DNA from: Camellia lanceoleosa
Lineage: Eukaryota > Streptophyta > Magnoliopsida > Ericales > Theaceae
NCBI GenBank assembly: GCA_025200525.1
Contig: CM045763.1
Coordinates: 157,362,246-157,426,245 of the forward strand
Length of the DNA: 64,000 nt
Reading direction: 5' to 3'
Of this stretch, positions 55,990 to 64,000 are shown piece by piece. Each line of letters opens with the position of its first letter. Within the stretch, counting starts at the first letter, position 1. A program made the translations under genes and the position numbers. The notes below the pieces were generated by a model, which had not been told where the DNA came from, did not search any database, and worked only from the letters and a program-made list of their open reading frames with translations.

Positions 55990-58063
55990 TGTAACGCCTC
56001 CAAAATAATACAATAAAGATAACTCATATGCGGAATAAATATGAGAAACAACATGCTTTCATACATCAGAGTTTACTATTTAACAAACAAATTAATGCCA
56101 TAAAGGCTTACATCTTTCCAAGTCATTGCTTGGTTACACAAATTGAATCTCGCTCATTACATCTTAAGCCCTTGGCTTTACAAATACCAATAAACACACA
56201 CAACAAATACATAATTAAGAAGCTCTTGCTTCGCGAAAGTCCATCTACGCTATTGCCTTGGAGGAAACATCTCATCTGCACCTGAAAAATGGTATTCCCT
56301 TATAGGGTGAGCCAACAGCCCAGTAGAGATAATCTAACACAATTTATGAAGTTTAGCAAAGGTATAAATACCACGTATATAAACAATACCGATATGGAAG
56401 CATCCCCAAGGCCTACATATTCATATGCCACTAAAGCCAGTCTTATTTCATTGTTTCTTCAATTCATATCTAGTTCATATGTGCCACTCAATTCATGAGT
56501 TAAATTCATTATCTTTCAATCAACCAAAATGAGACTACAACTCAATGGTTCTCCAATTATGCAAAACTCACACATAAACACTTCAAACTTGCCATTTTAT
56601 AGATATTTCGTCCGAAGGAACCGCCACCCATTTATAGTAAATTTCGGGTCTTTCACCCAGGACACTCAGGCCAGCTTGCTTTAAATGAAGTCCATCCCCT
56701 TTCTCCTCCCCAAACAAATATACATATGCAATGTATTAATAAACATAATCATATATGGAGTATATCCCATTTCTCCTCCCAATAAACATACATATACAAT
56801 GTATTTATAACATGGTCATATTATGGAGCACATCCCCTTTCTCCTCTCAATAAACATACATATACAATGTATTTACAACATGGTCATATTCAATGACACA
56901 AACCATAGATTAGCATTAAATCGCCTAATCCTCATACAATTTCTACAACAATCATAGCGATCCTCCACCGATAGCCCAATACAATTATTTCCAAGATATA
57001 TTCAATATCGGGTTTAATAGTTTATTCAAAACTTCCATAGGTGAGATAATACATATCCAATATCACCATTTATATCAATAATCATCCAATTCAACATATT
57101 CAATGTTAATTCTAATTATTTATACGAAATAATTATTTTATCAAATTAGGGCAAACATCCCCCTTTTTTCCAATATTAACCCAAATACCCAAAATCAACT
57201 ATTTTGGTACATCAAGAGTTTATATTTAACCCCAAACATCAATTATCTCATATACATCAAAAACTCCTCTTTTCATTTTACACCCAAATCTTAGATTTGT
57301 CCAAACCACAACCAAATCTCATCATCTATACACAATAGCAAATAACTAAGCTAAAAACCATACTCGAGTGTAGAAAATCCCTACCTCAAGCTTACAAGAA
57401 GAAAAGAGTTGAAACCCCCAAAATCAACGATGATGAAACTTGATCTCCACCACACACAACGAAGCCCTCGAGAAGTTACACAACTTTGACAAAGGAACTA
57501 TGGCCAAAATCTCAATGGATTTGGAGAAATCAAAGAAGGAAGATGGTTTTCTAGAGAAAGAGGCTCTAGATCTGTATTTTGGAGACTTTTAGAGAGAGAG
57601 AGAGAGAAAGAGAGAGAGAGGAAGCAGAAAATGACTTAAAATGTCACGTTCGCGACCTGTTATAACACGGTCCGCTCGAGCGTGGAAACCCCCGCTCGAG
57701 CATCAGACACAGACTCCTGCTCGAGTGTGAAACCTTGCACTCGAGCATGAAATATGCTCTCCCAGTATTTTTGTAGATACAGTCCCTCCACTCGAGCGCC
57801 CGAATTCCCGCTCAAGCGTGGAGCAAAATTTGTGAAGCCCGTTCGAGCGTGAGAATTCCCGCTCGAGCGGAGGAGCCAAATTCTGGGCAACAAAGGCTTA
57901 GAAAAATAAGTAACCAACCTGTTCCAAACACACAACTACAACCCAATAGCCAACATTAAGGGGAAGACAAGGGAAGCAAGACATGATCCACCATCCAAAC
58001 AAATACAAACCCGAGTCCAGAACACCACAAGAGACGGGTCAAAACCAGGGTCGCTATATCGCA
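55990..58063 (-). mobile_element. 5' LTR of the truncated minus-strand Gypsy element
   Basis: On the minus strand it runs from TGCGATATAGCGACCC (58,063) to GAGGCGTTACA (55,990), 2,074 bp, and leads into the primer site and gag. The CGCTCGAGCG cluster lies at 57,665-57,875, within 400 bases of the LTR start. Its right neighbour is LARD LTR sequence (CATTTGAGC...GCATGCTTGTAG), which fixes the outer end. No gene inside. Confidence 0.85.
57660..57875. promoter_or_regulatory. CGCTCGAGCG palindrome cluster in the minus-strand Gypsy LTR
   Basis: About eight copies or near-copies of CGCTCGAGCG at 20-35 base spacing, some decayed to CTCAAGCG or CTCGAGTG. Matching clusters lie at 28,455-28,570 and 47,285-47,610. 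Confidence 0.7.
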
Positions 58064-61000
58064 TTTGAGCTTTATTTTGCATGCTTGTAGTGTAATTATC
58101 CTCATAAGCTTGGTGTTTTAGGCATTAGACACCATCTTACTTGAGTTGATTGCATTTATTTATGGCTTTCCATACTTGTGATCACTCTTAATCACCTCTG
58201 CAACCTCCCTTTTTTCTTGGCTTTTGTTTTTCATTGAAAGTGGTTTGAAACTACTTGTTTGTTTAAGCATAAGATTGAGATGTTATGCTTAATGGTTTAA
58301 TCCCTTTCGGGGTTCATTACCAACGGTATGATGTCCTTTCATGCCCAAAGCAACTCTTAGTTTGAGCCCTCTTTCCATTAGAGGACTCAAATTCACCTAT
58401 TGGACTCAATTGACTAAAGAATTAATGGTAATCTAAAATGAAGTAATAAAATTGGTTACTAAAAAGGTGTAAGATAATAATTGGTTACGGTTCAATTGGA
58501 CGTTAATTGAACCCTTGAGTCTTGAGTCATTTCATACTCATTAGTGATGAAAACGGTTCAAGATTCATTGTCAACTACTTCCCTTGATCTTTCATGATAG
58601 GGAGGTAGTTTAAAGAGTCTTGCTTTGTTGCATTTATTGAACTTGCACACTTTGGTTCATAAGCCATCTTGCAATGAAATTGCATAGATTGATGGTTTAT
58701 GAATCAAGTTTTACTACTCCTTTGAGCTGTTCAAATGATAAGGAGGGGTAAATTGTGCAAACAAACCCTTAAGAATACACTATATATGCTCTATTTGCTC
58801 TCTGTTGCAGCAGGACAATCCAGTTAACAGTGACCGGCAGGCCATCATTAGTGGACAGCAGGCCCCCTGCCGACCACCAATGCAAAATCAAACAGTGTCC
58901 TTTTGAAGCAGAACACAGTTGGTCTGGAAGTGAAAATCTGTGCAAACTGTGCAACAGAGGCATTCAGCAGCAGAAACCGTGGCTTTTTCGGGATGAAAAC
59001 CACATTCATGCATGAGCCCTCCATCGATCCTCGGGATTCGTGTTATAAATATATTAGTGTTGTGCTTAAAATAATGGCTTTGTAATTAATAAGTTAGAAT
59101 AGATAATTCGTCTTGTGTTGTAATTATTTTTAATTAGCTAGCTAAGTTAATTTATTCGGTTTATAATAATTAGTTAAGTAGTTTAGCTAAATTAGTCATT
59201 TGTTATTGTAATAGCTAGGTAATTAGTTAGCTAATTAGTTCATTTCGGACCCTCCTGTGTGGGGGCATAATGTTGTAATAACGTGTATGTCTTCCAACCC
59301 CATGTCTTTCTCCCTTTTAATTACTAGCTTATGATGGTTAGTTTAGGGCATCACGTTTTGTTTAGCATACTTCATGTTTGCATCCACTTGTATTGCATGC
59401 ACTGAGTCTCGGTTCATCATTCTTACTAGCATTATAGTTTACATACTTCTTTGAATACGTGCTTAGACTGCATGCTATGAAATTGATTCATATGCCATAT
59501 TAATAGCCGAGCCTAGTAATTGCATATTGCATGTGTTGCATTAGTCATATTGCATAAAGTTAGGATCATGCATTTTTCTAACTCTTTTGTTCATTTTGGC
59601 TTGGAGTAATAGGTGAGCCTTTACTCGCTTTAGCATATCGTATGTTGATGTTGTCATGTTTAGCATGCTTGCCATGAGGCTAATTGCTTAAGTGCTATAA
59701 CTGCTTGAATGCTTGTGGATGAAGGCTAATTACTTGAATTGGAATAATTTGAGTAATGTTTATATGCACTCACTTTTTCAAGTGGTACATATCAAAACAA
59801 TTTTGCAAACCAAACATGAAATCAAGTGTTCCAATTCTTGCAAATTAGTCTATACTTGTGTGTGTGCGCATCATATAGTAATGCTAGCCTAATAAATCAG
59901 AACAAGAGCATATAATGTAAATAAGATTCATATCATGATTAGTAGAGGCCGATCATTGATTGGGCGAGCTCGGGCGAGCAGGGGTGCTCAATTCGTGACC
60001 TTCCCCTCTCGTACCTAAGATCCCAAGCCGAGACAATCTTGGTGATGACGGACACGTGGCCTTTGGCATGAGTCATGGGTTTCCTGAATTTTCTCAAAAA
60101 TATTTAGGTGGCAACTCCGTATCTGGCAAAGTAGTCAATTTTTGGCAATTTGATTCAAAATCAATTTTCCAAAAGATTTGCCGGATTTGGACCCTTTCGT
60201 GATTATCTATTTCACATTGCACTTGTGAGATCATATTCAGAACCGCGGGAGTCCGATACTGTAGGGCTTATTCGTCTTCCGAAAGGGGGCACGAAAAGTC
60301 GAGCTACAATTTTGTTGGACACTTCGTGTATTGCATTCACACAAAAAAAAAAATTAGGTCAATTCGATAATTGTAACTTGTTCAATATTTCACCAAAAAA
60401 ATAAACAACAATTGTGTTTTTAAAAATAAATTAGATATTTTTGGACGAATTACACTAACGGTCCCTATAGTTTGGGCCTTGTGTCACTTTAGTCCTTGAC
60501 TTTTCAATTGTAATATATTTGACCCTGAATTTTGAATCTTGTTCCAAATAAGGGCAATTAAAATACCATTACTCAATTTCAAAGACAAAATCGTTAATTT
60601 GATAATATAAACTAATTTAACAAAAATAAATGTTAAAAAAAATATTTTATAATTTTTAAAAATTATTTCTACCTACTAAAGATAAAATTATGTAAAATTA
60701 ATTAACTTTTTAGACATTTATTTTTTTTTACCAAATTAATTTTTATTATGTATCTGGATAATGACCAAGTAATGAATGGTTGCTTTTATTTTCATTAAAT
60801 TAGTTTCTACTTTTTCAAAAGTCAAATATGGTGACAACTTTGATATCATTATTAAACCAATTTATTAAATCAAAAAATTCGAAACTAAAAATATTTCATA
60901 TATTAAATATATCGATTATACATTAAAAGTTCAACAACCACCCATTACATGATCATCATCCAAACACATAATAAAAATTAATTTGGTAAAATAAATAAAT

Positions 61001-61474
61001 AAATGTCTAAAAGATTTATCAATTTACATAATTTTACCTTTGGTAGATAGAAATTATTTTTAAAAATTCAAAAATATTTTTTTGACATTTATTTTTATCA
61101 AATTAGTTTATATTTTATCAAATTGATGACTTTGCCATTGAAATTAAACAATGGTATCTTCAATTGTCCTTATTTGGAATAAGATTCAAAATTCAAAGTT
61201 AAATGTGTCACAATTGAAAAGTCAGGGATCAAAGTAACACTAGCCCCAAACTACAAGGACTATTAGTGTAATTTGTCCTATATTTTTTTAGTGACAAACA
61301 AAATAAATTGAACAAGTTACAGTTATCGAATTGACCGAATTTTTTTGTGAATGAAATAAATGAAGTGTCTGACAAAATAAATTATTTGGATCATCAAAAC
61401 AGAACCTGTGGTGAACTTTACTGTCCAAACAGTGCCTGCCGGTCTAGATTCTGCACTGGTGGGGATCCTATTCC

Positions 61475-62102
61475 AAAAAGAAAGAAACAAACAAACAAAA
61501 GACGAAAGTGAAAGAATAAAGACATTTCCTCTTTCATGAGGTAGGCAAATGTCTTATTGATCCCTGACATACTGATCAAGAAATATCCATGAAGGGCAAC
61601 TTTCTAGATTGGCATTTTACTTTACATCATTGTTTGTACCTTAAATGGAAACAGCTGACTGGGCCACGTGGCATGGAAGTTACACCATGGAGGAAAAAGA
61701 ACAACTCGAGGTAGTTGGAGATAGAGTAGCCATCGAGATATTTAAAAGTCCATAAAAAGAATATTTTTCTTATTTGTAGTATATAACAATTAAAAACTCA
61801 AATGCAAAAAATAATCAAAGTTTTTTTATAATAGTTAAAAAAAGAGTTCTAAGTATTTTTTTATATTTTTAATAACTGTAAAAATAGTTTATAATTTTTA
61901 GAAGTTTCTAAAAATAGACACAATATAATTGTTTCAGTATTTTAAAATTACATTTATGCCACAAAGTTCACAAAATAAACCCATGTAATATCCGAGTTGT
62001 ACCCATATCATATGGGTCCCATAACCAAGCTGTACCTTAAGATTTTGTGTACCTCATACATGTGTAGACGCACTAGTACGTGTATCCGTATTAGGTAAGT
62101 AC
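61475..62102. other. UXT copy 2 intron between the foldback element and the duplication
   Basis: AT-rich DNA with a palindromic GCCACGTGGC near 61,662. The last bases, ending at GTAC before CTGGTACTCATAAG, are what should have stood left of element B's insertion in copy 1. No gene is seen. Confidence 0.6.
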
Positions 62103-64000
62103 CTGGTACTCATAAGGCAATATTTTTAAAGTACGCATGCGCCATAACTTCTAAGACATTACCATGTCCCTATCAAAAACATGTTAGACACTTCTCAACA
62201 CGTGTAACACAATTGGAAGACACATGTTTGTCACTTAGACACAAATGAAACATATTACAAGTTTAAAGAAAATAATTTGAAATCCAATGATGAAATAAAA
62301 GCTGTGAAAAATTATACATATTAAGCTCCCCTCCTTTAGACGTTGAGAATTAGTATTATGTTGTATTTTTCTATTATCTTTAAACATATAATGCATGTAT
62401 AAAACTATATATTCTGTCCATTTTTCCCAACGTGTCATATCCCGTATTTTTTAAAAATTATTGTGTCGACATATTCATGTTGTGTGTCCATATCCATGCT
62501 TCTAAGATTTCAATTATGGGAGGGAGACAAAACCAAATAACCAAGTGAAATCAGAAACCTTTACCCCTCAAATTTGAGGAACCATTATGTTCATAGCTAA
62601 AATTGGAAAGCCCAATGGGGAGTGGGTTAGAGATAGAAAAAGGGGGATGCCAGATGGATCTATAAGTTCTGGATTCAACCACATTATCTCCTGGTTGTAG
62701 TAATAGGAACAAAAAAATAATAATAATTGAACAAAAGTATAATAAAGATGGATTTGAACTCTCAAACTATATTGAAATGACACATTCAGTTCCACATTCA
62801 ATAGCTCTGTTGTTCAGTCAACAGAATAAGCTATTCTTTGTAGTGATTACGGAGACTTGATATATGAGAAAATGGAACTTGTCCATAAGGAACTACTCCT
62901 AAAGATCATGAGATGGTACTCTAAATAATCTCAAACAACTTCAAATTGTTCTATAAGTTAATTCCTTTCCAGCATGCAATTTTGTTGTTACCCATATCTT
63001 CACCCATGCATCATGGGTCCCGGTCATTATACTTAAAAATAAAAAAGGAATAGAAACAAAAAAAAATATATATATATATATATAAAACTTTCAACAAGCA
63101 ATTTCGATCAATTGGTAAAAAGCATAAAAATATGGCCATATGGGAAATTTCCTGGCTAGCTTTTCTTCCCTTGCAGTTATATAATTTAGAGCTTCAGACC
63201 AGGTGAACTCCACATGAAATACAAGTCCAATATCTACAAATATAGACCTTGTATCTAGCCAATAGATATGAAGACAACCCCGCAAAAAATAATTAATTAA
63301 TTAAATAAAATTGACATTAAGTTAAAGTATAGATGCTTTTACAATTACTAATAGTCTAAGAAGCACAGACACTTCTACCAAGGTGGCTTGACATGTCTAT
63401 GTCCGACAAGTGTTGGATATCGATATTGATTGGACACATCCAAACATGCCCGTATATTTTTAAAAAATATTGAACTTGGACAAGCTTTGAACACTTATGG
63501 GACACACATGTTTATCATTTTAGACGCACATAAAACATGTCTAGAAAAAAAAAAAAAAGATTTAATGCTAAATGAAAAACAAGTAGACTTACAAATATTA
63601 ATCAATCATCCTTAAAACTCTAGAAATTCATGTTATATTGCATATTTTTATTAACTTTGACTGAATAAAATATTCATCTATACAATGTATAATAAATATA
63701 TAAACCATATACAAGTCGTGTCCTATATTTTTTTAAAAAGTGTCATGTCGGAACTTGTCCATGTTCACGTTTCTTAGCAAAACAAATTTCTCACAAAATG
63801 GTGAGATGGAAATTAAATTTTAAAAAAATAGAACTAAAATATAAAACTTTTGGTGCAACAACTTACAGAAAGTAAGGCACTTCCATCATTAGATGGAATC
63901 TTAGGATTATGGTTGCCCATTGACCACAGGTAAATGGTTCACCTAACATAATTATTGCTCTAAGACAAAGTATATAACCCATCATTGTGGCAAGTTAGTC
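62103..64000. repeat. Segmental duplication, right copy (matches 14,626-16,509)
   Basis: Direct repeat of 14,626-16,509, continuing to the window edge. It carries exon 4 of UXT copy 2 and flanking intron. It is uninterrupted at the point where copy 1 has the 3' LTR of element B. Confidence 0.9.

Larger units (their letters stand above)
54552..60308 (+). mobile_element. LARD-family solo LTR 5, target duplication ATTTT
   Basis: It starts TGTAGACACCCC and ends AGTCGAGCTACA. ATTTT stands on both sides (54,547-54,551 and 60,309-60,313), and joining the flanks restores the left arm of the foldback element. Only the first ~0.2 kb and the last ~2.2 kb of the LTR remain; about 1 kb between was lost where the minus-strand Gypsy fragment now lies. 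Remaining landmarks are traces of GGCCGG cluster 1 (54,742-54,765) and cluster 2 (58,830-58,880), a TTAATTAG-rich tract (59,080-59,245) and the hairpin block (59,939-60,120). No primer site or polypurine tract adjoins, so it is a solo LTR. Confidence 0.92.
54447..61474. mobile_element. Large foldback element with long inverted arms, interrupted by LTR 5
   Basis: Without the nested LTR this is about 1.27 kb of two inverted arms. Left arm: GGATGAGGAGAATGCCCTCC (54,447), TCACCACGAGTC, then after the insertion GTTGGACACTTCG (60,314) and GGTCAATTCGATAATTGTAA. Right arm, reverse-complemented: GGAATAGGATCC (61,474), TCACCACAGG, GTCAGACACTTCA, GGTCAATTCGATAACTGTAA. The arms meet near 60,920-60,960. 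No transposase is present. Outer ends are given to within a few bases; a target duplication was not found. It lies in intron 4 of UXT copy 2. Confidence 0.75.
54120..63259 (-). pseudogene. UXT: UXT homologue copy 2 (exons 4-6), pseudogene with nested elements in intron 4
   Basis: Three exons are visible on the minus strand. Exon 4 (63,259-63,152; 108 bases as in copy 1) reads DTRSIFVDIGLVFHVEFTW to AREEKLAR. Exon 5 (54,334-54,280) reads QIEEYTCVIASIKAQIKM. Exon 6 (54,173-54,120) reads VCEGI, TGA, ELLQLPGEGSY, TAA. Exon 5 follows TTTCAG|G in the phase exon 4 needs and ends ATG|GTATGT; exon 6 follows GATGTAG|. Damage: the exon 4 acceptor is TTG where copy 1 has CAG, its donor GT has become GA, and exon 6 has TGA where this family has Arg. 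Intron 4 is about 8.8 kb because a foldback element with nested LTRs lies in it. Exons 1-3 should lie beyond the right edge. Not expected to give a normal protein. Confidence 0.85.

Noticed and set aside
1..64000. CRISPR arrays, rRNA, tRNA genes or bacterial operons
   Set aside because: Repeats here have no spacer pattern of CRISPR type, no tRNA cloverleaf or rRNA segment was recognised, and gene structure is eukaryotic.

Overview
This window is plant nuclear DNA, probably from a eudicot with a repeat-rich genome. The evidence is Ty3/Gypsy retrotransposons with plant-type primer-binding sites, a Tat-lineage element with a second RNase H, hAT-, Tourist- and foldback-type MITEs, and spliced GT-AG host genes with AT-rich introns. 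The species cannot be named from the sequence. Nearly all bases belong to nested mobile elements, and most open frames are remnants or artefacts of tandem arrays.

Host genes. Two copies of one gene, a plant homologue of the prefoldin-like protein UXT, lie on the minus strand in tandem about 47.5 kb apart. Copy 1 (exons 1-4 at 18,052-15,661) has four clean exons with matching phases, but its last exons lie beyond the retroelements to the left. Copy 2 (exon 4 at 63,259-63,152; exons 5 and 6 at 54,334-54,120) is a pseudogene. It has lost both splice sites of exon 4, has a TGA in exon 6, and has an intron swollen to about 8.8 kb by nested elements.

1-14,625: two large LTR elements without visible gag-pol, resembling large retrotransposon derivatives (LARDs). 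Element A contributes an antisense, two-exon plant-mobile-domain (PMD) gene at 1-1,314, tandem arrays, a polypurine tract and a 3' LTR (4,570-8,073). A appears to sit inside element B, which contributes two further arrays, a polypurine tract and a 3' LTR (10,447-14,625). B lies in intron 4 of UXT copy 1. The copy 2 region is an empty site and fixes B's end to the base.

14,626-27,350: UXT copy 1 and its upstream DNA, then a solo LTR of the same LARD family (20,745-27,043, target duplication TAGAC). Inside it is a Gypsy solo LTR (21,186-23,886) that carries a hAT MITE (21,439-21,900).

27,350-48,531: a nest. A minus-strand LARD LTR is split between 27,908-28,436 and about 42,700-42,978. Between the pieces lie a chromovirus-like Gypsy element (28,437-33,462, cut inside reverse transcriptase) and a Tat-lineage element (33,463 to about 42,565). 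The Tat element's 101-bp 3' array holds another Gypsy solo LTR (39,457-41,550). Then come a third LARD (42,979-47,278) and a Gypsy LTR rearranged into two opposed pieces.

48,532-64,000: AT-rich DNA with several MITEs, then the UXT copy 2 pseudogene. Its intron holds a large foldback element (about 54,447-61,474) interrupted by a LARD solo LTR (54,552-60,308, duplication ATTTT), itself interrupted by a truncated minus-strand Gypsy element.

The most interesting content is the LARD family itself: LTRs of 3.5-4.2 kb, an antisense spliced PMD gene, GGCCGG-rich clusters shared by its LTRs and the PMD promoter region, a palindromic G-box ahead of the TATA box, a conserved terminal hairpin, and a 3' untranslated region whose arrays differ completely between copies.
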